Source of the DNA: JAKFWI01 sp031399165
GTDB taxonomy: Bacteria > Pseudomonadota > Alphaproteobacteria > Caulobacterales > Aquidulcibacteraceae
Assembly (NCBI GenBank): GCA_031399165.1
Contig: JANNOO010000061.1
Location: 1-47,438 of the forward strand
Direction of reading: 5' to 3'
Length of the DNA stretch: 47,438 nucleotides
Both the position numbers and the translations under genes were made by a program. The notes beneath the pieces are model-generated. The model had not been told where the DNA came from, searched no databases, and saw only the letters and a program-made list of their open reading frames with translations. How positions within the stretch are numbered: position 1 is the stretch's first letter; every line of letters begins with the position of its first letter. Shown here piece by piece: positions 1 through 7,872 of the stretch.

Positions 1-1329
1 CGTCTTCGCAACATCGAGCTTGCGCGCCGTAGCAACGGCGGCATCGACCATTTCTTCCAGTTGCGTTGCATCCGGCGTGACGACGCTGCGCACGCCCCAG
101 GCGATGCACAGACGCCGTGCGGTGGAAAGCAGCGGCGAAAGCCCCATCACGCCGCAGCGCGGCCGTTCCCGCGAAATCCGCAACGCGGTAGAGCCGGTGG
201 ACGTATAAGCGGCCACGGTCGCGCAATTCAGCACGGCGGCGATCTCGCGCGCGGACAGGGAAATCGCGTCCGCGGTGGTCGGCTCGGGAGTGGCGTGATC
301 GCCCAACAGGGTGGACCAGTGCGAATCGTCAGCCTCCACCGCGCGGATGATGCGGTCCATGATCGCCACCGCTGTGGCCGGGTGACGGCCGACGGCGCTT
401 TCAGCGCTCAGCATTACCGCGTCCGCGCCCTGATACACCGCCGTTGCGACGTCAGACGCTTCCGCGCGCGTCGGCGTTGGCGCATCGATCATGCTCTCCA
501 GCATGTGCGTGGCGACGATCACCGGCTTGCCGGCATTGCGCGCCGCGCGCACCAGGCGGCGCTGCGCGATCGGCACCTGCTCGGGCGGTAATTCCACGCC
601 CAGATCGCCGCGCGCAACCATGATCGCGTCGCAGAGCTTGATGATCTCTTCGATCTCGATCAGCGCCGAGGGCTTTTCGATCTTCGCCAGAATTCCAGCG
701 CGGTCGCCGATCATGGCGCGCGCCTCGCGGATATCATCGGCGGTCTGCACGAAACTTAGCGCGATATAATCGGCACCCTGCTCCAATGCGAAAACAAGAT
801 CGTCCTTGTCCTTTTCGGTCAGCGCCGAAATTGGAATCCGGCGCGTCGGAACATTGAGGCCCTTATTGTCCGTGAGTTTGCCGCCAAAATCGACTTTGGC
901 CTTCAGCCTGGCGCCGGCGCGCTCGGTGACTGTGATCTGCATCTTGCCGTCATCGAGCTTCAATATATCTCCCGGCTCCAGCGACGCCAGCAATTCAGCG
1001 TGCGGCAGGCGGATCAGGTCGCCCTCGCCCTGCTCTTCGGAAGCCTCAAGCGTGACGATCTGCCCGTACCGCAATTCCGTCGCGCCGCCCCTGAAGCTGC
1101 CGACGCGAATTTTCGGCCCCTGAAGATCGGCGAGGATCGCAATCGGCCGTCCAGCACGCTTTTCGGCTTCACGGATAGCGGCGAAGCGCTTGGCGTGCTG
1201 CTCGTGGCTGCCGTGGCTGAAATTGAGCCGGAAGCAATTCACCCCCGCCTCGATCAGCATCAGAATGCGCTCGGGCGCGTCAGACGCCGGCCCCATGGTC
1301 GCTACGATCTTGCAGGCGCGCGCTTGCAT
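1..1329 (-). CDS. pyk: pyruvate kinase (3' end cut by window edge)
   Basis: Converts phosphoenolpyruvate and ADP to pyruvate and ATP, the last step of glycolysis, in the cytoplasm. The reading frame runs leftward off the window; 443 codons are present, and the family is usually 470-480 residues, so only the C-terminal tail is missing. Visible family signatures, in order: an N-terminal KIVATMGPAS segment, NFSHGSHEQH, DLQGPKIRVG, and the catalytic stretch MVARGDLGVEL. The start is the ATG at 1327-1329, giving MQARACKIVATMGPAS, which fits the usual N terminus. The next gene upstream on the same strand, an ABC ATPase, ends 71 bases away, so co-transcription is possible but not shown. Identification is firm from the motifs. 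Confidence 0.93.
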   Translation of the reverse strand, partial: MQARACKIVATMGPASDAPERILMLIEAGVNCFRLNFSHGSHEQHAKRFAAIREAEKRAGRPIAILADLQGPKIRVGSFRGGATELRYGQIVTLEASEEQGEGDLIRLPHAELLASLEPGDILKLDDGKMQITVTERAGARLKAKVDFGGKLTDNKGLNVPTRRIPISALTEKDKDDLVFALEQGADYIALSFVQTADDIREARAMIGDRAGILAKIEKPSALIEIEEIIKLCDAIMVARGDLGVELPPEQVPIAQRRLVRAARNAGKPVIVATHMLESMIDAPTPTRAEASDVATAVYQGADAVMLSAESAVGRHPATAVAIMDRIIRAVEADDSHWSTLLGDHATPEPTTADAISLSAREIAAVLNCATVAAYTSTGSTALRISRERPRCGVMGLSPLLSTARRLCIAWGVRSVVTPDATQLEEMVDAAVATARKLDVAKT

Positions 1330-1400
1330 AATTCTCTCCGCTCGTCGCCGCGAGGCTTAGGCGAGTTCGATTACGCGCGAAAGACGGACGAGTCGGATAC

Positions 1401-2354
1401 TCAGCTTTTCTGCGCGCTGGTCAGCGCCACGAACACGTCTTCCAGGTCCGGCTCCTGCACGGCCAGATCCTTGATCCTGATGCCGGCGGATTTCACGCGC
1501 TCCAGCAATTGCTCGAAACTGATCTGGCCGGAGCGATAGGTGATCGCCAGCGCGCCATCGGCGCGCACCTGCGTTTGCATGTCGGCGAAGCTTGCTGGCG
1601 CTGCCGCGATCGGGCTTTCGCCATGGACCACCAGCGTGCGGTGATCGAGGCGGCGCAGGATCGTGCCGGTCGGCTCGCAGGCGATTACCTGGCCGTGGTT
1701 GACGATTGCGATGGTATCGCACAGCTCCTGCGCCTCTTCGAGATAATGCGTGGTAAGCACGATCGTCACGCCCCGCGCATGCAGCGACTTCACATAGTCC
1801 CAAAGCAGCCGCCGCAGCTCGACATCAACGCCCGCCGTCGGTTCATCCAGAACCAGAACCGGTGGATTGTGTACCAGCGCCTTGCCCACCAGCAGCCGCC
1901 GCTTCATCCCGCCAGACAGCGAGCGCGCATAGGCGTTGCGCTTTTCGGCCAAGCCCAGCGCCGTCAGGATTTCCATCGTGCGCCGCTCAGCCTTTGGCAC
2001 GCCGTAAAAGCCGGCCATCAGCTCCAACGTCTCGAACGGCGTGAAGAACGGATCGGCGACGATTTCCTGCGGTACAATGCCGATGGCGCCGCGCGCATTG
2101 CGCGGGTTTTCGTCGATATCGCAGCCCCAGATGCGCGCCTTCCCGCCGGTCTTGTTGACGACGCCGGCGAGGATGTTGATGAACGTCGATTTGCCCGCAC
2201 CGTTCGGCCCCAGAAGGCCAAAAAACGAGCCGCGCGGAATGGTGAGATCGATGCCTTTCAGCGCATGCGTCGGCTTGCTGCGCCGGTCGCCGCGATAGAG
2301 TTTATCCAGGCCGCGGGCCTCGATGGCGTTTTCAGGAAGGACTTCGTCGCGCAT
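1401..2354 (-). CDS. ABC transporter ATP-binding protein, YadG/CcmA-like, DUF4162-type tail
   Basis: ATPase subunit of an ABC transporter, probably of the ABC-2 exporter type; the substrate is unknown. The 317-residue protein has Walker A GPNGAGKST (about 49-57), the Q-loop glutamine near 96, the signature LSGGM (146-150), Walker B VLVLDE (166-171) and the H-loop TTH near 203. About 90 residues follow the ATPase domain and resemble the DUF4162 tail common in YadG-like proteins. No permease gene lies next to it: downstream is pyruvate kinase and upstream is a divergent zinc-finger gene. The membrane partner must be elsewhere or this is an orphan ATPase. The start is the ATG at 2352-2354. Confidence 0.85.
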   Translation of the reverse strand: MRDEVLPENAIEARGLDKLYRGDRRSKPTHALKGIDLTIPRGSFFGLLGPNGAGKSTFINILAGVVNKTGGKARIWGCDIDENPRNARGAIGIVPQEIVADPFFTPFETLELMAGFYGVPKAERRTMEILTALGLAEKRNAYARSLSGGMKRRLLVGKALVHNPPVLVLDEPTAGVDVELRRLLWDYVKSLHARGVTIVLTTHYLEEAQELCDTIAIVNHGQVIACEPTGTILRRLDHRTLVVHGESPIAAAPASFADMQTQVRADGALAITYRSGQISFEQLLERVKSAGIRIKDLAVQEPDLEDVFVALTSAQKS

Positions 2355-2424
2355 GAACGGATTGACGCTTTCAGGGGAGGCGCTCTACCTAGGCGCTCCA
2401 TCCCTGTCAGGCAAACCCGAACCC

Positions 2425-2616
2425 ATGAGCCAGAGCAAAATCGTCCCGCCCCCGCCGGAAGTCGTGGAAGTCACCACCCACCGGGTTTCATGTGAGGGCA
2501 TTGGCGGCGCGCTGGGCCATCCACGGGTGTGGATCGAACTGGGCGCCGAAGGCGTCGGCGAGTGCGGCTATTGCGACCGGCGGTTTGTGCTGAAGGGCGG
2601 CGCGGCCGGGCACTAG
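2425..2616 (+). CDS. small zf-CHCC zinc-finger protein (NDUFS6-like)
   Basis: A 63-residue protein with the zf-CHCC arrangement: one cysteine in the VSCEG segment, a histidine in LGHPR, and a CGYC pair near the C terminus, then FVLKGG. This fold is shared with the accessory subunit NDUFS6 of respiratory complex I, and alphaproteobacteria commonly carry such a short protein. A complex I role here is inference from family; no other complex I gene is nearby. The ATG at 2425 gives MSQSKIVPPPPEVVEV and is preferred to upstream in-frame codons. It is divergent from the ABC ATPase and lies 41 bases before polA on the same strand. Confidence 0.75.
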   Translation: MSQSKIVPPPPEVVEVTTHRVSCEGIGGALGHPRVWIELGAEGVGECGYCDRRFVLKGGAAGH

Positions 2617-2657
2617 CCCCGGTTTCATCGCCGGGCGCGTCAGCCTATGGTCCGCCC

Positions 2658-5600
2658 ATGGCCGACACGCTGACTGTAAACACTCCGTATTCACCGCTCG
2701 ATGCTTCCTCCCGCGTCTTTCTGGTGGACGGCTCGGGCTACATTTTTCGCGCGTATCACGCGCCATTCCTCCAAGACATGAGGAGTGCAGACGGAACGCC
2801 TACCAAGGCCGTCTTTGCCTTCAGCAATATGTTGTGGAAATTACTCAACGACATTAAGGGCGACAAGCCCACCCACCTCGCCATTATATTTGACAAGACC
2901 GAAGACACCTTCCGTAAAGAAATCTACCCTGACTACAAAGCACATCGCCCCCCAACGCCCGAAGATCTCGTTCCGCAATTTCCTCTCGTTCGAGAAGCAG
3001 CTCGGGCATTTGGCATCTCAGTCGTAGAGATGGACCGATTTGAAGCCGACGATCTAATCGCAACATACGCCCGTCGAGCCGCTCAAGCTGGCGCAAAGGT
3101 AAATATCGTCTCATCCGACAAAGATTTGATGCAGTTAGTCGAAGATGGCTCGATCTATCTTTTCGATCCGATGAAGCAAAAGCCCATAGGGGCTCAAGAA
3201 GTCTTCGAAAAGTTTGGCGTAGCACCGAACAAAGTAATCGACGTGCAGGCCCTCATCGGCGACTCAACAGACAATGTGCCTGGCGTCCCAGGTATTGGGC
3301 CAAAAGGCGCAGCGGTCCTAATATCAGAAGTTGGCTCGCTTGAGCGATTGTTTGAGAGTCACGCAGAAGTCACACTGAACGAGCGCCTGCTTGAAGTTCA
3401 GCAGGAAGTCGATTCGCTGGCACAAAGACCTGTGAAAGTGAGTTCGAAGTACGAAGTCGCCGAGGTTTTGGTTGAAAAATTTAGCGCTCAACTCCCTCGA
3501 GACGAGAAGACCTCCCGCCCCGTTATCGCGACAGCGGAGTTGGAGGAGCTCGCGGCAAAAAACGCTTTTGCTGCAGCTGTCCTAAGATGTCGTGGCATAG
3601 CAAAGGCTATCTCCACTGATCTTGCAAAAGTACGTGCAGGAAGAGAATTGGCTTTGACCTCTAAGGACCTCGTCACCCTTCGTGATGACGTTGAAGTTCC
3701 GAATCCAGTTGAGGAATTTGCAATCCAAGAACCCTCGGCTGAGCTTCTGCTCCCGTTCCTCGACACGATGGGATTTAAGGACCTCGCTGCGCGGGTTAGA
3801 AAGAAGTTTGGCGCTACCGACTCTCAGCTTTTTGCGCCCCTCGCCTCCGCGCCCGCCGCCAGGCCCGCCGAAATCCATATCGCCGCAGCGGCGCACGAAG
3901 CGCCAATCAATTTTGACGCCTACGAAACCGTTTCGACGCTCGAAGCGCTGCAGAAGTGGATAGGCCGAGCGACGGCGGCCGGCGCTGTTGGCGTCGACGT
4001 GGCGACCGATTGCCAGACGCCCTCGCGCGCGAAGCTCGTTGGGCTTTCGCTTGCGCTCGGCGCGAACGAGGCTTGCTATATTCCGCTGGCGCATAAAACG
4101 AAAGCGAGCGGCTCGGCGACAGCCGATCTGTTCGACGAAAGCGCGGCGCCCTCCGAGGAACCACAAGCTGACGGCGTTATGCAAATCCCCCTGCCCGCAG
4201 CGATCGCCGCGCTGAAGCCGCTGCTGGAAGACGCAAGCGTCCTGAAAATCGGCGTCAACATCAAGGACGACATCAACGTGCTCGCCCGGCATGACGTGCG
4301 CGTGGCGCCGTATGACGACGTGATGCTGATCTCCTACACGCTCGGCGCCGGGCGCGAGGATCACGATCTCGATGCGTTGAGCGAGCGCTATCTTGGTCAC
4401 AAGCCGATTTCTTTTTCGGATGTGTGCGGCTCCGGAAAAAACCAGATCACGTTCGACGAAGTCGCGATCCCGTTGGCGACGCGCTATTCCGCGGAAGACG
4501 CCGACATCGCCATGCGCGTCTGGCGGCAGGTAAAGCCGCTGCTGGCGAAGAACGGCATGCTGACCGCGTATGAAACTCTGGAGCGCTACATGCCGATGGT
4601 GCTTTCGGATATGGAGCGCGCGGGCGTGCGCATCGATCCGGACAAGCTCTCGCGACTCTCCGGTGATTTTGCCCAGCGCATGGGCGCGTTCGAAGACGAA
4701 GCCTACAAGCTCGCCGGCAAGCAGTTCAACATGGGCTCGCCCAAGCAGATCGGCGACATCCTGTTCGGCGAGATGGGCATAGCCGGCGGCCGCAAAACCA
4801 AAACCGGCGCATGGTCTACCGACGCGGACATTCTCGAAGAGATCGCTGACGTTCACCCGTTGCCGCGCGTTTTGCTTGACTGGCGCCAGCTCTCGAAGCT
4901 GCGCTCCACCTACACCGAAACCTTGCGCAACGCGGCGGACGCGCAGCAGCGCGTGCACACCACCTACACGCTCGCCGCCACGCCGACGGGCCGCCTCTCC
5001 TCCACCGATCCCAATCTGCAAAACATTCCCGTACGCACCGAAGAAGGCCGCCGCATCCGCGAAGCGTTCATCGCCGCGCCGGGCAATGTGCTGATCTCCG
5101 CCGATTACTCGCAGATCGAGCTGCGCCTGCTGGCGCATGTGGCCGACATTCCGGCGCTGAAGAAAGCCTTCGCCGAAGGGCTCGACATTCACGCGATGAC
5201 CGCGAGCGAAATGTTTGGCGTGCCGGTCGAAGGCATGGATCCGATGATCCGCCGCCAGGCCAAGGCGATCAATTTCGGCATCATCTACGGTATTTCGGCG
5301 TTCGGCCTCGCCCGCAATCTCGGCATCGAGCGCGACGTGGCGGGCGCCTATATCAAAACCTATTTCGAGCGCTTCCCCGGCATCCGCGATTACATGGAGC
5401 ACTACAAAGCCTATGCGCGCGAGCACGGCTACATCACCACCATCTTCGGCCGCCGCTGCTGGGCCGCGAGTATCAAATCCAAAAACGCCGCCGAACGCGC
5501 CTTCGGCGAACGCCAGGCGATCAACGCCCCGCTACAAGGCGCCGCCGCCGACATCATCCGCCGCGCGATGGTGCGTATTCCGGGAGCGCTCGCTGACGCC

Positions 5601-5789
5601 GGCCTGAAAACGCAAATGCTGCTGCAAGTCCACGACGAATTGGTGTTCGAAGCGCCGGAGGCGGAAGCGGATAAAGCCGCCGCGTTGATCAAGCGCATCA
5701 TGGAAGAAGCGCCACTGCCAGCGGTGCAGCTATCGGTGCCGCTGACCGTGGATGCAAGGAGCGCGAAGACGTGGGCGGCGGCGCATTAA
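2658..5789 (+). CDS. polA: DNA polymerase I
   Basis: Repairs DNA and processes Okazaki fragments. The ATG at 2658 (MADTLTVNT) is chosen because the 43 codons upstream read as arginine-rich non-coding sequence. At 1043 residues it is longer than usual (about 930-1000). Order: 5' nuclease domain (about 18-345, with DGSGYIFRAYH, DRFEADDLIATYA, SSDKDLMQL, IGDSTDNVPGVPGIGPKG), 3'-5' exonuclease-like domain (about 415-620), polymerase domain with motif A DYSQIELRLL, motif B RRQAKAINFGIIYG and motif C QVHDELVFE. Three oddities: (1) bases from about 2750 to 3830 are far lower in GC and use different codons from the rest; (2) an extra segment of about 80 residues (about 238-325) sits between the helix-hairpin-helix and the DLVTLRDDV segment; (3) the proofreading motif DTE reads DVA (Asp447, Ala449). 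Polymerase function looks intact. Confidence 0.95.
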   Translation: MADTLTVNTPYSPLDASSRVFLVDGSGYIFRAYHAPFLQDMRSADGTPTKAVFAFSNMLWKLLNDIKGDKPTHLAIIFDKTEDTFRKEIYPDYKAHRPPTPEDLVPQFPLVREAARAFGISVVEMDRFEADDLIATYARRAAQAGAKVNIVSSDKDLMQLVEDGSIYLFDPMKQKPIGAQEVFEKFGVAPNKVIDVQALIGDSTDNVPGVPGIGPKGAAVLISEVGSLERLFESHAEVTLNERLLEVQQEVDSLAQRPVKVSSKYEVAEVLVEKFSAQLPRDEKTSRPVIATAELEELAAKNAFAAAVLRCRGIAKAISTDLAKVRAGRELALTSKDLVTLRDDVEVPNPVEEFAIQEPSAELLLPFLDTMGFKDLAARVRKKFGATDSQLFAPLASAPAARPAEIHIAAAAHEAPINFDAYETVSTLEALQKWIGRATAAGAVGVDVATDCQTPSRAKLVGLSLALGANEACYIPLAHKTKASGSATADLFDESAAPSEEPQADGVMQIPLPAAIAALKPLLEDASVLKIGVNIKDDINVLARHDVRVAPYDDVMLISYTLGAGREDHDLDALSERYLGHKPISFSDVCGSGKNQITFDEVAIPLATRYSAEDADIAMRVWRQVKPLLAKNGMLTAYETLERYMPMVLSDMERAGVRIDPDKLSRLSGDFAQRMGAFEDEAYKLAGKQFNMGSPKQIGDILFGEMGIAGGRKTKTGAWSTDADILEEIADVHPLPRVLLDWRQLSKLRSTYTETLRNAADAQQRVHTTYTLAATPTGRLSSTDPNLQNIPVRTEEGRRIREAFIAAPGNVLISADYSQIELRLLAHVADIPALKKAFAEGLDIHAMTASEMFGVPVEGMDPMIRRQAKAINFGIIYGISAFGLARNLGIERDVAGAYIKTYFERFPGIRDYMEHYKAYAREHGYITTIFGRRCWAASIKSKNAAERAFGERQAINAPLQGAAADIIRRAMVRIPGALADAGLKTQMLLQVHDELVFEAPEAEADKAAALIKRIMEEAPLPAVQLSVPLTVDARSAKTWAAAH

Positions 5790-5803
5790 CGCGGGAGCAG
5801 GCA

Positions 5804-6454
5804 ATGGTATCGGGCACGATCCGTTCGGTGCATATAGGTCGGATAGCGCCGCTGGGACCGGAGGGCGTGCCCAGTGCGTTCATCAAACAACCGATAGCGA
5901 GCGCAATAGCCGTGCGCGAACTTGGCCTTGAGGGCGACGAGCAGGCGGACCGCCGCGTTCACGGCGGGTTGGACAAAGCCGTCTATGGATATGCTGTCTC
6001 TCATTATGATGCGTGGCGGCAGGATTTTCCTGAACACGCCGACATGCTTGTGCCGGGCGCCGTTGGCGAGAACCTAGCCATAGACAACATGACCGAGACG
6101 GACATCTGCGTCGGAGACGTGCACGCGATAGGTTCCGCCTTGCTGCAGGTCTGCCAACCCCGTCAGCCTTGTTTCAAATTCGCCCTGCGGTTCAACGACG
6201 AGCGTCTGCCGGCCGCGATGGTGATGAATGGCAGAGCGGGCTGGTATTATCGCGTTCTGCGCGTTGGCGAATTGAGCGCAGGCGACGAGGTTGTGCTCCA
6301 CGATCGGCCCAATCCAGGTTTTTCCTTCGCCCGCCTGGTAGAACTGATCAACCATCGAAACGCCACTACGGAAGAAGTGACCGCGCTTTCGACCATGGAG
6401 GGCCTGGCCAGCACTCTTCAGGTTCGTGTCCGGCAGGCGTTGCGCCGCGTGTAG
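5804..6454 (+). CDS. MOSC domain-containing protein (YiiM-like)
   Basis: The 216-residue protein has the MOSC domain features of the YiiM branch: LGLEGDEQADRRVHGG, VPGAVGENL, and a conserved cysteine in QPRQPCFKF (Cys123). MOSC proteins handle sulphur or molybdenum-cofactor ligands; YiiM-type proteins reduce N-hydroxylated substrates with Moco. The exact substrate here cannot be told. The ATG at 5804 follows a purine-rich GGGAG about 8 bases upstream and is preferred over an in-frame GTG at 5771, which would lie inside polA. It follows polA by 14 bases and could be read from the same transcript. It converges with an unknown gene whose stop lies 3 bases away. Confidence 0.8.
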   Translation: MVSGTIRSVHIGRIAPLGPEGVPSAFIKQPIASAIAVRELGLEGDEQADRRVHGGLDKAVYGYAVSHYDAWRQDFPEHADMLVPGAVGENLAIDNMTETDICVGDVHAIGSALLQVCQPRQPCFKFALRFNDERLPAAMVMNGRAGWYYRVLRVGELSAGDEVVLHDRPNPGFSFARLVELINHRNATTEEVTALSTMEGLASTLQVRVRQALRRV

Positions 6455-6457
6455 AAA

Positions 6458-7051
6458 TCAGAACACCGGCCCATCCACCGCGCGCGGTTTCGGCGTGGCG
6501 GCGGCGAGCAAATCCAAAATCTGATCGCGCAATTGCGGCGCTTTCTTTAGCGCTTCGTGCGCCTGTTCGGTCTGCAGCAATTGCTTGGCAGGTTCGAGCG
6601 CGGTTTTCGCGCAGGCCCCGGTGGGCAGCACGCCGTCGGCGATCAGCCATAGAAGAGCAGCGGCTCTGCTTTCCGGCGGCGCTTCGGATTCCAGCACGGT
6701 CTCCACCACGCGCGCGCCCCACAGCACGCGCATGCCGGCGCGGTCTAGTTCGGACATGGCTTCGTCGCGGTCGCGCTCACGCAGATCGCTGGCGTGGGCC
6801 AGACGCTGCAATTCGGCGAGCGCGCGCAGGCGCAGCGTCACCGGAACGCGCGGATCGAGCGCGGCCTTTTCGAAATCGGCGCTGTAGATCATCCGGCGCA
6901 CAACCCGCCCGCCGCGCTTGCGAGAGGCTTCGTCGGCGAAGGGCCGCGGGTCGCCCAGAAGCTCGCGCAGGGCGGCGAATCCCGGCGGCTCGCCAGCCTC
7001 TGGTTCCGCGGGCTCGGCGAACCGCTCAAGTTTCGCTGCGGCCGTTTCCAT
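6458..7051 (-). CDS. hypothetical protein, helical, acidic/alanine-rich
   Basis: I do not recognise a family. The 197-residue product is rich in alanine, leucine, arginine and glutamate and looks mostly helical and soluble, with no signal peptide or membrane span. The middle (about 50-130) has regular LRLRALAELQRLA and SRAAALLWLIADG segments that could be helical-repeat hairpins. The codon pattern matches neighbouring housekeeping genes, so it looks native. Start: the ATG at 7049-7051 (METAAAKLERF); a TTG two codons upstream is also possible. It is divergent from chvI with about 125 bases between them, and overlaps nothing. Confidence 0.6.
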   Translation of the reverse strand: METAAAKLERFAEPAEPEAGEPPGFAALRELLGDPRPFADEASRKRGGRVVRRMIYSADFEKAALDPRVPVTLRLRALAELQRLAHASDLRERDRDEAMSELDRAGMRVLWGARVVETVLESEAPPESRAAALLWLIADGVLPTGACAKTALEPAKQLLQTEQAHEALKKAPQLRDQILDLLAAATPKPRAVDGPVF

Positions 7052-7176
7052 CCTCAAAAGCTACCAGAGGATTGATAAGATGAGGTTACGCCCGGCGCGC
7101 CAAGCCCTGGTTTCGCTTGCAATTTCGACCCAATATAAGACAAAGGCGCCGCCTAACCCGGCGCTGGACCTGAAGA

Positions 7177-7872
7177 ATGCCCACGATCGCCCTGGTCGAC
7201 GATGACGAGAACATCCTCGCGTCCTTGAAGATCTTCTTCGAGGCCGAGGGCTATCAGGTGAAAACCTTTCACGACGGCCAGACGGCGCTTGCCGCGCTGA
7301 CCGAAGTTCCGCCGGACGTGGCCGTGCTCGATATCAAGATGCCGCGCATGGATGGCATCGAAATGCTGCGGCGCCTGCGCCAGAACTCCGACCTGCCGGT
7401 GATTTTCCTCACCTCCAAGGACGAGGAAATGGACGAAGTGGTCGGCTTCAATGTCGGCGCCGACGATTACATCAAAAAGCCATTCTCCCAGCGCCTACTC
7501 TCTGAACGGGTCAAGGCGCTGCTGCGCCGCTCGCGCGGGGGCGCTCCGGGTACGGAGGCCAACGACCGCAAAACTATCGTGCGCGGCCAGATGAGCCTGG
7601 ATCCCAATCGTCACGCCTGCATGTGGAAGGGCCTGCCGGTCCGCCTCACCGTTACCGAATTCCTGATCCTTCAGGCGCTGGCGACCCGGCCCGGCTTCGT
7701 GAAGAGCCGGGACCAATTGATGGACTCGGCTTATGACGATCAAGTCTACGTCGACGACCGCACCATCGACAGCCACATCAAGCGGCTCAGAAAAAAATTC
7801 CGTGAAGTCGACAACGAGTTCGATGCGATCGAAACCCTTTATGGCGTCGGCTATCGCTACAACGAGGCTTAA
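7177..7872 (+). CDS. chvI: two-component response regulator ChvI
   Basis: OmpR-type response regulator of the ChvG/ChvI envelope and acid-stress system of alphaproteobacteria. The receiver domain (1-120) has the acidic DDDEN cluster (8-12), the phosphoacceptor Asp52 in VLDIKMPRMDG, a switch Thr79, and Lys101 in DDYIKKPF. The C-terminal winged helix (about 135-230) carries VRLTVTEFLILQALA and VDDRTIDSHIKRLRKKF. The 231-residue length is typical. The ATG at 7177 gives MPTIALVDDDENI. It overlaps the chvG start, so the two are translationally linked, and the PTS genes downstream match the usual alphaproteobacterial order. Confidence 0.93.
   Translation: MPTIALVDDDENILASLKIFFEAEGYQVKTFHDGQTALAALTEVPPDVAVLDIKMPRMDGIEMLRRLRQNSDLPVIFLTSKDEEMDEVVGFNVGADDYIKKPFSQRLLSERVKALLRRSRGGAPGTEANDRKTIVRGQMSLDPNRHACMWKGLPVRLTVTEFLILQALATRPGFVKSRDQLMDSAYDDQVYVDDRTIDSHIKRLRKKFREVDNEFDAIETLYGVGYRYNEA

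Noticed and set aside
3369..3635. Insertion in PolA as an intein
   Set aside because: No N-terminal Cys/Ser splice block, no LAGLIDADG-type homing motif and no terminal His-Asn; the segment is also too short.
3582..5426. Long open frame on the minus strand opposite polA (614 codons)
   Set aside because: It is the antisense shadow of polA: it lies entirely within the polA coding region, has no recognisable motifs, and its histidine/arginine-rich composition follows from the codon bias of the real gene.
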